Positions 56,532-64,000 of a stretch of DNA of 64,000 bases are shown here, in pieces. The DNA is from Desulfotignum sp. (GTDB lineage: Bacteria > Desulfobacterota > Desulfobacteria > Desulfobacterales > Desulfobacteraceae): contig JAABSO010000006.1 of NCBI GenBank assembly GCA_011390335.1, positions 90,932-154,931 of the forward strand. The letters are read 5' to 3'. Under the pieces are notes generated by a model. That model was not told where the DNA came from. It saw only the letters and a program-made list of their open reading frames with translations, and searched no databases. The translations under genes and the position numbers were made by a program. Numbering within the stretch: the stretch's first letter is position 1; every line of letters begins with the position of its first letter.

Positions 56532-56818
56532 GTCAAATCCTCCATAATGTGCTTTGCTTTTTTAATGTCCCTGGCCTGGCTGGATTTATCCCAAACGCAG
56601 AGCAGAAAAATAATTGTTCCCTGTCTGATGGTGAAATAAATCCGAAAACCCGGTCCAAAGAAAAATCGCAATTCATACAGATTCTCATCCAGGGACCGGT
56701 AATCTCCGAGGTTGCCCATCTGGATGCGGTCAAACCATCCGAAAAAGCCAGTGAATTTTAGCAGATCAAATGTATAAAAACGACTTCCAGTCCTTGTGAA
56801 ATTCCCGGGCTTTGCCAC
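56522..56818 (-). pseudogene. degenerate HigB/RelE-type toxin
   Basis: The C-terminal 65 residues of this 98-aa frame match the HigB-like phage-derived Gp49/addiction killer family (MGNLGDYRSLDENLYELRFF, then GPGFRIYFTIRQG and DKSSQARDIKKAKHIMEDL). The N-terminal part is abnormal: FTGFFGWFD leads straight into RIQMGNLGD, so about 15 residues of the usual helical segment are missing. With a truncated antitoxin behind it, the pair is probably dead. Confidence 0.7.
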
Positions 56819-56832
56819 CGGAACAATTTTGT

Positions 56833-56884
56833 ATTGACCGTGTTGAAAAAAGCAAGTATATAATTAGTTGTATAGCTAATTATA
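56833..56884 (+). promoter_or_regulatory. ars promoter and ArsR operator
   Basis: TTGACC (56833-56838), a 17-nt spacer and TATATA (56856-56861) form a promoter. A perfect 10-bp inverted repeat ATATAATTAG-N8-CTAATTATAT (56857-56884) covers the -10 box and the likely start of transcription, as expected for an ArsR-type repressor. Confidence 0.8.
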
Positions 56885-56915
56885 TAGATATGCCAGTTGG
56901 CAAACCAGAGGTAAG

Positions 56916-57317
56916 ATGGATAAGACCCTTTTAAAACTCAAGGCCCTGGCCGATCGAAATCGGTTCAGGATTTTCGGGGCACTGACGCAGTATGAAGAAC
57001 TGTGTGCCTGCCAGATCACGGAACTGTTACAGGTTTCTGGAGCCACGGTCTCACGGCACTTGGGCATTCTGGTCACGGCCGGGCTGGTAAAGAGCCGGAA
57101 AGAATCCCGGTGGGTCTATTTTGCCCTGGATGAGGGCTGTGACGAAATGGACAACATCCTGGACTGGCTGCTTCCCCGGTTGCGCCTGTCGGATCAGATA
57201 CAGGCGGATCTTGAGGTTCTTGATGGGATCATGGCGGTGTCAAGGGAAGATCTTTGCCGGCAACAGCGGGGAGAGGCCTGCTGCCCGGTGCAAAAAAAGG
57301 AGAAAGCAGATGGGTGA
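56916..57317 (+). CDS. arsR: ArsR family metalloregulator
   Basis: A 133-aa winged-helix repressor with the motif ELCACQITELL (Cys30 and Cys32 region), the arsenite-sensing site at the DNA-recognition helix entrance. The recognition helix SGATVSRHLGIL follows. A C-terminal Cys pair (ACCPV) near residue 125 could be a third ligand source. It overlaps arsC by 8 bases and has a perfect palindrome at its promoter. Confidence 0.93.
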   Translation: MDKTLLKLKALADRNRFRIFGALTQYEELCACQITELLQVSGATVSRHLGILVTAGLVKSRKESRWVYFALDEGCDEMDNILDWLLPRLRLSDQIQADLEVLDGIMAVSREDLCRQQRGEACCPVQKKEKADG

Positions 57318-57759
57318 TCAGAAATTGAAGATATTGTTTCTGTGCACGGGAAATGCCTGCAGAAGCCAGATGGCCGAAGGGTGGACCCGGCATCTCAAAA
57401 ATGATGTGATCGATGTGTTTTCCGCAGGAGTGGAAACCCACGGCGTGGACCCTAAGGCTGTGGCTGTTATGAAGGAGTCGGGGGTGGATATTTCCGGCCA
57501 CCGGTCCAAACATGTCAGTGAATTTCAGGACAAAAAAATGGATGTGGTGATTACGGTGTGTGACCAAGCAAAAGAATCCTGCCCCTTTTTTCCTTTGGCC
57601 GGTAAAAAGGTCCACCAGGGATTTGCAGATCCCCCGGCCCTGGCAAAAGATTTGGCCCAAAAGGGCGGTGATGAAAACGTCCAGCTGGACTGTTACCGGA
57701 AAGTCAGAGATGAGATCCGGGCGTTTGTGGAAAAACTGCCGGACAATGTGTTGTCATAA
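57310..57759 (+). CDS. arsC: arsenate reductase, thioredoxin-coupled type
   Basis: A 149-aa low-molecular-weight phosphatase-fold enzyme reducing arsenate to arsenite. The P-loop CTGNACRSQMAEG is near residues 11-23, and further cysteines are in VCDQAKESCPFFP near 80-90, the resolving cysteines of the thioredoxin-linked class. AAGGAGA lies before the ATG, inside arsR. It precedes acr3 by 45 bases. Confidence 0.94.
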   Translation: MGDQKLKILFLCTGNACRSQMAEGWTRHLKNDVIDVFSAGVETHGVDPKAVAVMKESGVDISGHRSKHVSEFQDKKMDVVITVCDQAKESCPFFPLAGKKVHQGFADPPALAKDLAQKGGDENVQLDCYRKVRDEIRAFVEKLPDNVLS

Positions 57760-57804
57760 ACCCCAAAAAATAGAACAACCCTGAAAAAGGAGAAGAACTC
57801 AACC

Positions 57805-58983
57805 ATGAATTCCCCTGTTGACAATGATCGGAGAATGACCAGTGTGTTTGAGCGGTATCTGACGGTCTGGGTCGGGCTGTGCATCATCGGCGGCATCCTT
57901 CTGGGAAAGATCGCCCCCGGGCTGGCCGGAGCCCTGGACGGCATGGCCATCACCGTAAACGGTGCACCCGTGGTGTCCATCCCCATTGCTGTCTGCCTGT
58001 TTTTCATGATGTACCCCATCATGGTGAAGATTGATTTCGCCTCGGTCATCCGGGCGGGAAAAAGCGGAAAACCCGTGTTCTGGACCCTGTTCATCAACTG
58101 GTGCATCAAGCCCTTTACCATGTATGCCATCTCTGTATTTTTTCTGGGGATTGCATTCAAAGGATTTATCGGCGCTGAAGCCATAGATCTGGTGAAAATT
58201 CCCTTCGGCCTGGACCTGGCCGTGGGGGCCACCCATGGAGATGGGGTGGTGGTGCTTCATGAAGGGGTGAAGATGCTGCAGATCCCGCTGTGGCGAAGCT
58301 ATCTGGCCGGGTGCATCCTGCTGGGCATCGCGCCTTGTACGGCCATGGTTCTGGTGTGGGGATATCTGTCCCGGGGCAATGACGGGTTGACCCTGGTGAT
58401 GGTGGCCATCAACTCCCTGACCATGCTGGTGCTGTATGGGGTTCTGGGTGGGTTTCTGCTGGGCGTGGGCAAGCTGCCTATCCCCTGGCAGGCCCTGCTG
58501 CTGTCTGTAGGTATCTATGTGGCACTGCCCCTGGTGGCCGGCTATTTTTCCAGAGTATGGATTCTCAAGGCCAAAGGCGAAGAATGGTTCAGAGAAAAAT
58601 TTTTAGGGGTTCTGACCCCGGTGACTATCAGTGCCCTGCTGGTGACCCTGGTACTGCTGTTCAGCTTCAAGGGGGATGTCATCACCACCAATCCCCTGAC
58701 CATCCTGTGGATTGCCGTTCCTTTGTTTATCCAGACTATCCTGATTTTTGCCATCGGTTATGCCGGGGCCGTGTTCATGAAATTCAACTATGCAGATGCG
58801 GCCCCGGCGGCCATGATCGGGGCCTCCAACCATTTTGAGGTGGCCATTGCAACATCTGTCATGCTTTTCGGGCTGTCATCGGGTGCGGCCCTGGCAACCG
58901 TGGTGGGGGTGTTGATAGAGGTGCCGGTGATGCTGATGCTGGTGGGATTCTGTAAACGGACCCAGCACTGGTTTTCAGGCTGA
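57805..58983 (+). CDS. acr3: arsenite efflux permease of the ACR3 family
   Basis: A 392-aa membrane protein with about ten helices. It carries the ACR3 features: a conserved Cys in helix 4 ([24 protein letters not shown] in outline) and a helix 9 segment ending [32 protein letters not shown] precedes the ATG. It exports arsenite made by ArsC. The aor gene follows after 27 bases. Confidence 0.96.
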   Translation: MNSPVDNDRRMTSVFERYLTVWVGLCIIGGILLGKIAPGLAGALDGMAITVNGAPVVSIPIAVCLFFMMYPIMVKIDFASVIRAGKSGKPVFWTLFINWCIKPFTMYAISVFFLGIAFKGFIGAEAIDLVKIPFGLDLAVGATHGDGVVVLHEGVKMLQIPLWRSYLAGCILLGIAPCTAMVLVWGYLSRGNDGLTLVMVAINSLTMLVLYGVLGGFLLGVGKLPIPWQALLLSVGIYVALPLVAGYFSRVWILKAKGEEWFREKFLGVLTPVTISALLVTLVLLFSFKGDVITTNPLTILWIAVPLFIQTILIFAIGYAGAVFMKFNYADAAPAAMIGASNHFEVAIATSVMLFGLSSGAALATVVGVLIEVPVMLMLVGFCKRTQHWFSG

Positions 58984-59010
58984 AAAGACGAACCAGAAAG
59001 GAAAAAAGGA

Positions 59011-60900
59011 ATGACAGGTAAACCTGTTTCTTTGAAAGTGCTGATGCTGGATGCCGCCAGCGGATTCTACCGTCTCAAACGGTATCTGGTGGGGGATTTT
59101 TTCGGGCCCGTGGACTTAGGCATTCACATGAGTTTTAAGCACAACAGCCTGACCATCGGCGGCGGCCTCCTGGCCGGTTCCATTTTCCCGGGATCGAACC
59201 GGATGATCTTCTGCGGCATATCTCCCTGCTGGCATGGGTTCTATGTGTCATCCATGGGCGGGGCCGCCCTGGTGTTCGACAACCTGGGGATAAATCAGCT
59301 GGTGATCCTGGGCAAAGCCGACCGGCCGTCCATCTTGTATCTCAACCGGAATCACGGAGAGGAGATCGATGTGGAACTGGTGCCGGTATCACCCGGCAAG
59401 ATCTGGGAAAAGGGCCGGGGCGGGGTCTATGGTGTGATGGAGGAGGCCATGAGCAGGTTTTCAGGCCGGTATGAAACCGATCCCAGGGTGCTGGCAACAG
59501 GGCCGGCCTCCCGGTACACTGATTTCGGGGCAATCGCTTCGGCCCCGGTCCGCAAGGGAAAGCCGACCCCGGTGGATACCTGGGCCGGCAGGGGCGGGTT
59601 CGGCTCCAAGCTTTTCCAGGAACACGGTATTGTCGGGATCATCTACGGCGGCACCTATGTGGATGAGGATTTCCGTGAACGCAATGTGGCGGATCAATGG
59701 TTCGAAGACAAATACAAACAGCGCATGGCAGCCAAGGATATCGAGGCCACCACCAAATACCGGTATGACCCCGCGGTTAAGACCGGCGGCACTTTCGGGG
59801 TGAACTATGCCACCATGTCCGGCAATATACTGGCATTCAACTACCGCACCCTTTACTGGAGCGACCGTCAGCGCAGAGAATTGCATCAGCGGTTCATTCT
59901 CGACCATTACCTGAAACAGTTCAATGAGGAGACGATCCAGAAAAAACAGCAGAAAACCTGCGGCGAACCCTGTGCCGCCGTGTGCAAGAAAATGAACGGC
60001 TCCTTTAAAAAAGACTATGAACCTTATCAGGCCATGGGGCCGTTGTGCGGCATCTTTGATCAGCGGGCTGCGGAAAAGCTTGCCGGTCATGCGGACACAT
60101 TGGGGTTTGACGGCATCGGTGCGGGCGGAATCCTGGCCTGGCTCATGGACTGCCTGGATGAGAAATTGCTGGATCCTGACCAATTAGGCGTGGCCATGAA
60201 ACCGAAATGGGAATTCCAGGACTTTGATGTGGTTGAAGATTCCATGCACAATGCCGAGCTCGGTATGCTTTTGCTGGATGAAATGGTCCGGCCGGAGGGG
60301 AAGATTCCTCTGGAAAAGGGGGCCAGAAAACTGGCCCGGGGCCTGGCCAGGGAAAAAGGCAAACCCGTCATGGACCGGTTTGTTCACAATGCATTTGCCC
60401 GCCAGGGCTGGATGGTTCCCAACCAGTACTGGACACCCGGGGTTTTGGCCCCCATGGCCATCATGGGCAAATACTATATGCACTATGGCAATAGTTTCAT
60501 GGCACCCCGGGCATTGGGCAAAGAAAACGCGCATCGCATGATTCAGGAACTGATGCTGGACAACCTCGGAATATGCCGGTTTCACAGGGCCTGGGCCGAA
60601 GACCTGATGCCCGACATCATTGAAAAAATCTACGGGTTGAAAGACCGGTTTCTTACGTCCATAAGCCTGACCGCCGGCCGCATCACCAGCCGGAATGCCT
60701 CGGTATTCTGGGAATCGGAACGAAATATCGATATGGTTCACACCTTCTTGAAAAACAAAAAAACGGTGGACAAAATACAGAATCCGGACCTGGACCACTG
60801 GCTGGCCCTGTTTGGCAAAGACAAACACCAGGCTGCGTTTGAGTTCTGGTACGAGATGCACAAAGGAACCCATGAAACCCTCAGAGAATTTCCGGTCTGA
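59011..60900 (+). CDS. aldehyde:ferredoxin oxidoreductase family protein (tungsten type)
   Basis: A 629-aa AOR-family protein with an N-terminal pterin-binding domain (SFKHNSLTIGGGLLAGS near 45-61, GGAALVFDNLGINQLVILGK near 90) and 4Fe-4S ligands at Cys317, Cys321, Cys325 (CGEPCAAVC) and Cys522 (NLGICRF). The first spacing is C-x3-C-x3-C; Pyrococcus AOR has C-x2-C-x3-C. Such enzymes use a tungsten pterin to oxidise aldehydes or reduce acids. It follows acr3 by 27 bases with AAGGAAAAAAGGA upstream, so it is probably in the ars operon. The substrate is unknown. Confidence 0.9.
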   Translation: MTGKPVSLKVLMLDAASGFYRLKRYLVGDFFGPVDLGIHMSFKHNSLTIGGGLLAGSIFPGSNRMIFCGISPCWHGFYVSSMGGAALVFDNLGINQLVILGKADRPSILYLNRNHGEEIDVELVPVSPGKIWEKGRGGVYGVMEEAMSRFSGRYETDPRVLATGPASRYTDFGAIASAPVRKGKPTPVDTWAGRGGFGSKLFQEHGIVGIIYGGTYVDEDFRERNVADQWFEDKYKQRMAAKDIEATTKYRYDPAVKTGGTFGVNYATMSGNILAFNYRTLYWSDRQRRELHQRFILDHYLKQFNEETIQKKQQKTCGEPCAAVCKKMNGSFKKDYEPYQAMGPLCGIFDQRAAEKLAGHADTLGFDGIGAGGILAWLMDCLDEKLLDPDQLGVAMKPKWEFQDFDVVEDSMHNAELGMLLLDEMVRPEGKIPLEKGARKLARGLAREKGKPVMDRFVHNAFARQGWMVPNQYWTPGVLAPMAIMGKYYMHYGNSFMAPRALGKENAHRMIQELMLDNLGICRFHRAWAEDLMPDIIEKIYGLKDRFLTSISLTAGRITSRNASVFWESERNIDMVHTFLKNKKTVDKIQNPDLDHWLALFGKDKHQAAFEFWYEMHKGTHETLREFPV

Positions 60901-60907
60901 TGATCTT

Positions 60908-61786
60908 TTATTTTCCCGCCGGTACAAGAGCGTTGATCAGCTGCTTTTCTTCCAGAAGCGGGGCCGGATCGATCAGATGGCGCTTGAGCCAGGATCTGGA
61001 AAATTTGCCTTCCAGGGCCAAAGACAGCAGTTCTGAAAAATGAAAGATGGGAATCCGGTTTTCCGGCAGGCACCGGATCTCCAGGTTCAGGTGGCACATG
61101 GCACAGGCGGTTACAATACATTCCGCCCCGGTGGCAATGGCGCCCTGCATGATGCGGTTCACCTGTTTTTCCGCAATTTTCGGCCGGCTGACGGACAAAA
61201 AGGTGCCGCAGCACCGGGAGATGAACGGCCAGTAGACCGACTCCGCCCCTAAAGCTGCCATGGTTTTTTCGATCAGGCCGTGATGGTTTTTTTCCTTGTT
61301 CATATGGGGAGGCCTGGCCAGCATGCAGCCGTAATAGGGGGCGATTTTCAACCCATTGAGCCGGCCACCCAGCTCTTTGAAAATCCCTTCCTTACTCATA
61401 TCCGCCAAAAGTTCGAAAAAATGCACCAGCTTGAGATCCGGGTTGTAGGGCCGGTTGAACTGCTGTTCACATGTTTCCTGGCGCTCCTTTGAGCCGGCCA
61501 GTTCCTTCTGGGCATGCTTGAGCCGCAGAAAACACCCGGGACAGGCGATGAGCATGGGTTTGTCCGGCGGTGCCTGGAACAGGTTGCGGGCTGCAAGGGA
61601 AAACGCCAGTTCGGAATTCACGCTGTGGGTGGAGGATGAGCCGCAGCAGTTCCAGTCATCCACCTCGGTGAGGGTGACGCCGAAATGGTCGACAAATGTG
61701 TGCAGAGATGCGTTGTTTTCCTTGGCCGTGGTGGCCAGGGAGCATCCGGGAAAATAGCTCAGGTTGGTCTGGGAAACAAGTGTCAT
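60908..61786 (-). CDS. HdrB-like cysteine-rich (CCG domain) protein
   Basis: A 292-aa protein with two CCG domains: first NCCGSSSTHSVN near residue 43 with CPGC near 80, second RCCGTFLSVSR near 193 with CAMC near 229. These bind the noncubane 4Fe-4S clusters of heterodisulfide reductase HdrB. It accepts or gives electrons through its HdrC partner, encoded 4 bases upstream. It faces the aor gene, with stops 7 bases apart, so it may serve AOR. Confidence 0.92.
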   Translation of the reverse strand: MTLVSQTNLSYFPGCSLATTAKENNASLHTFVDHFGVTLTEVDDWNCCGSSSTHSVNSELAFSLAARNLFQAPPDKPMLIACPGCFLRLKHAQKELAGSKERQETCEQQFNRPYNPDLKLVHFFELLADMSKEGIFKELGGRLNGLKIAPYYGCMLARPPHMNKEKNHHGLIEKTMAALGAESVYWPFISRCCGTFLSVSRPKIAEKQVNRIMQGAIATGAECIVTACAMCHLNLEIRCLPENRIPIFHFSELLSLALEGKFSRSWLKRHLIDPAPLLEEKQLINALVPAGK

Positions 61787-61790
61787 GGTA

Positions 61791-62390
61791 TTACCTGTCT
61801 GTCTGATTCTGTTTAAAAATGTTGCGGATGCTTTCCCTGTCTCTGACCTTTGAGGGCATCAGGTCCAGCTTGCGCCGGGACATCATTCTAAACCCCAGGT
61901 CGATATCGGAAAACAAATCCTTACTGGCCAGTTTATACCGCATCATGATTTCCAGCTTGTGGGTCCGGCCGTACCGGGCAATGGAGTCGATGACCGCATT
62001 GTGAAAGGAAAGTATCCCGGGTTCAGCCGCCGGAATTTTTTCCTGAATAGCCATCTGCCGGAGTCCGTCCATGATCGCTGCCACATCCACCCCGTTGGGG
62101 CATTCCATGGAGCAGGTATTGCATCCCACGCACAGCCAGATGGTGGAGCAGGACAAAGCTTTTTCCTTGAGCCCGAATTGGATCATCCGGATGATCGCGT
62201 TGGGCATGTAATCCATATCTTCGCTGAACGGACATCCCCCGCTGCAGGTCAGGCAGTGCCAGCACCGGCTCAAATGGGAATGGCTCAGATCTTCAACCTG
62301 GTCGATAAAGTTTTGGGCGGAATGGTCCAGTTCAATGGGCTGCACAGGCTCACCTGTAATCGTTTCCGTGGGGTAAGTTTGGGTTCTCAA
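61791..62390 (-). CDS. HdrC-like ferredoxin protein
   Basis: A 199-aa protein with two 4Fe-4S motifs, CWHCLTCSGGCP near residue 43 and CVGCNTCSMECP near 86, the HdrC pattern. No membrane segment is seen. It pairs with the HdrB-like gene behind it. HdrA, the flavin subunit, is not next to them; the AOR or a distant HdrA could fill its place. Confidence 0.92.
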   Translation of the reverse strand: MRTQTYPTETITGEPVQPIELDHSAQNFIDQVEDLSHSHLSRCWHCLTCSGGCPFSEDMDYMPNAIIRMIQFGLKEKALSCSTIWLCVGCNTCSMECPNGVDVAAIMDGLRQMAIQEKIPAAEPGILSFHNAVIDSIARYGRTHKLEIMMRYKLASKDLFSDIDLGFRMMSRRKLDLMPSKVRDRESIRNIFKQNQTDR

Positions 62391-62781
62391 TTTTATAGTA
62401 CCTCAATTAATTTTTTTATACCACATTGTGTCAGTCTACTCTATGCATGATTCAATGGAAAATCAATCATTTTTTTTGCAGGCATTTTTAATTTTATGCG
62501 AAAAATCCACCCGCTCTTTTTTTTCCGGTCGTTTCCATGGTATCACCAAGCTTTTGAACCGTTGGTTTTTTTTCATGGCAAAAGCAGTGGCATCTGCCGT
62601 GAAACCGTAAATATGGCAATTGCAATAATTCGCTTGGCACAACGATTTGTTTTAGATGGGTCGTTTGGCTTGTGTCTCTTTACCGCAGGTATGATTTCAA
62701 GATTTGCGTTTGCACAATGCCGGTATCCAACAATTCAATATTGGAAACTAATGATTCCCGGTTATCTGGTATTCTTTTTGT
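62391..62781. other. 391-base gap upstream of hdrC
   Basis: No gene is supported. The stretch is AT-rich near hdrC, with a T-rich tract at 62468-62525. Open frames here lack ribosome binding sites and recognisable motifs. The hdrC promoter should lie here but no clear box pair stands out. Confidence 0.4.
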
Positions 62782-63204
62782 CTATATTTTGGACGGTGTA
62801 GTCCTTTGGTGGCAGCCGGATATCAAACCGCCTACCGACACCCTCACAGCCTTTGTCCTGCAGGTCTTGGTGCAGGACAGGCAGAGGATGCACTCCGGAT
62901 CATTGGCCGAATCCGTGACACGGACTCCCATGGGGCAGACCTGGTGGCAGGCATTACAATCGTTGCACCGGGCGGCATCAAAAGAAAGCTGAACCAGCCT
63001 GATCCTGCTGAACATGGCGTAAAAAGCGCCTAAGGGGCAGGCAACCCGGCAGAACGGCCGGCTTGCAACAACGGACCAAACCGTGAACACCACCAGTATC
63101 GCAGCCTTTACCAGGAATATCCAACCCAGCTTTTCCCTGAGGGCCGGCTGCATGATGATCATGGGCAGCCCGGCCTCAAGAGTACCGGCCGGGCAGATGT
63201 ATGG
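62782..63204 (-). pseudogene. N-terminally truncated NapH-like ferredoxin membrane protein
   Basis: The frame carries a hydrophobic helix (WIFLVKAAILVVFTVWSVVA), the NapH-type membrane-proximal cysteine motif CRVACPLGAFYAMF, then two ferredoxin motifs (CNDCNACHQVCP and CILCLSCTKTC). Homologous sequence reads upstream of the first ATG (63162) as PYICPAGTLEAGLP to about 63204, where it meets the broken tlpA in another frame. The first several membrane helices are missing. A deletion has joined the two genes; the remaining 126-codon part may still be expressed. Confidence 0.7.
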
Positions 63205-63442
63205 TGAACAATTTCTGCATGGAGGGCAGTTCCTTCAGGCACGGAGGGCACCAGGTTGCCCAGAAGTTAATAAATACCACCTGCCCTCTAAGCTGCGACA
63301 GCTGCCAGGTCTTTCCCGTAGTGTCCTTCAGGGTAAAGTCCGGGGCAGCTTCTCCGACCACGGGACCTGCAGCCTTGTCTCCGCATCCTGTCAGTAAACA
63401 CAAAGCAATCACCATGGCAGCCGCAATTTTCAGTCTGTTCAT
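63176..63442 (-). pseudogene. C-terminally truncated TlpA-like thioredoxin lipoprotein
   Basis: The ATG at 63442 after AGAGGAA gives an 88-aa product. It has a lipoprotein signal with lipobox LTGC near residue 20, then a thioredoxin-fold start (GEAAPDFTLKDTTGKTW) with redox motif WCPPC. It stops after KELPSMQKLF plus nine unrelated residues, about half the length of TlpA/ResA proteins (150-170 aa). The fold lacks its last strands and helix, so it is probably non-functional. Confidence 0.75.
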
Positions 63443-63529
63443 CACGCGCGTTCCTCTATAAGGCTTTAAAACCTGCGTTAAACTGTCAGACAATGACAAC
63501 TTGAACACAGGACACCCCTTGCTGTTTTT

Positions 63530-64000
63530 CTAGTACTGTGTTTGCAGTTCTTCATTGATCAGGTTCATCAGGTTCTGGCGGCCAAATGGCTCCAGCGGCC
63601 TTCCGTTCACGAAAAATCCCGGTGTCTTCCTGACGTTCAGGGTGGCGGCATCTGCCATATCCTGGGAGATGCGCCGGGCAAACTCAGGATCATTCATGTC
63701 TGTTTTGAGCCGGGCCATGTCCAGCCCCACAGCCGGGAGGAACTCCCAGACTCTTTCCGGCCGGGGATTGCTGTGGCTGGCCCAATGGGGCTGGGACTTA
63801 AACATGGCATCCAGGGTTTCCCAGTATTTCCCCTGTTTTCCTGCAGCCTCGAGAATCTTCACAAAGGTGTCCGCCCCGTCATGAAAAGGAGCATAGCGGA
63901 TGACAAGTTTTATCCTGCCCGGATGCGCAGCCATCACCTGTTTAACCAGGGGGGAAAAGGCCGCACAGGTTTCGCAGGCCGGATCCATGAACTCCACGAT
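63530..64000 (-). CDS. DsbA-like thiol oxidoreductase, 5' part outside the window
   Basis: The frame is open to the window edge and gives 155 residues or more. It has the redox motif CETC in EFMDPACETCAAFSPLVKQV, and the TPGFFVNGRPLEP cis-proline region near the end, so it is a DsbA/DsbG-like thioredoxin fold. A signal peptide would be upstream of the window. It probably acts in the periplasm, and precedes the tlpA and napH remnants on the same strand. Confidence 0.88.
   Translation of the reverse strand: MVEFMDPACETCAAFSPLVKQVMAAHPGRIKLVIRYAPFHDGADTFVKILEAAGKQGKYWETLDAMFKSQPHWASHSNPRPERVWEFLPAVGLDMARLKTDMNDPEFARRISQDMADAATLNVRKTPGFFVNGRPLEPFGRQNLMNLINEELQTQY

Noticed and set aside
62496..62801. 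101-codon plus-strand frame with hydrophobic segments
   Set aside because: No ribosome binding site, low-complexity Phe-rich start, and it runs into the napH-like remnant.

Overview
The window looks like chromosome of a strictly anaerobic sulfate reducer of the Desulfobacterales (Desulfobacter/Desulfotignum type; the genus is an inference). The main reason is the block aprBA-qmoABC (13.4-21.0 kb), the APS reductase and its quinone-interacting membrane electron donor. HdrB/HdrC-like proteins, a tungsten-type aldehyde oxidoreductase and a TunR-like regulator fit the same lifestyle. There are no rRNA genes, CRISPR arrays, insertion sequences or prophage genes.

Layout. 0-11.6 kb is protein quality control and housekeeping: dnaK and grpE (minus), a signal recognition particle RNA, a STAS protein, a lipoprotein, tRNA-Pro, then tig-clpP-clpX-lon (plus) and a short rho (minus). 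At 11.9-12.1 kb lie tRNA-Val and tRNA-Asp, ended by a 27-bp perfect palindrome shared with leuB. 13.4-21 kb is the sulfate-reduction block. 21.4-26.3 kb holds an SDR, a GAF/PP2C phosphatase, a YkgJ-like protein, dgt and a nucleotide deaminase. 26.3-41.2 kb is a translation and RNA block: infC-rpmI-rplT-pheS-pheT, tRNA-Gly, rimP-nusA-infB-rbfA-truB-rpsO-pnp, and a metallo-beta-lactamase fold protein.

From 41.3 kb the window is accessory. At 42.0-47.8 kb a sigma54 response regulator, an archaemetzincin, two paralogous cysteine-rich proteins with degenerate GcvH domains and a soluble histidine kinase form what looks like one signalling-linked module; this is the best candidate here for an undescribed system. 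At 47.8-52.9 kb a heterodimeric ABC exporter and a CDF metal exporter flank a MarR protein whose zinc ligands match AdcR/ZitR. At 53-55.6 kb a TSUP permease, a TunR-like integrase-fold regulator and a fluoride channel lie together. At 55.7-56.8 kb are decayed genes: an ORF with an in-frame stop and a HigBA-type pair with a truncated antitoxin. At 56.9-60.9 kb arsR-arsC-acr3 runs directly into an aldehyde:ferredoxin oxidoreductase gene, which faces hdrB-hdrC. The window ends with a thioredoxin-fold cluster that carries a deletion scar between tlpA and a napH-like gene.

Regulatory DNA is well preserved. Several sigma70-type promoters have a TTGACA -35 box and a 17-nt spacer. Palindromic operators overlap the marR and arsR promoters. 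Candidate RNA-level control elements lie before rpmI and pnp, and infC appears to start on a rare AUA codon.
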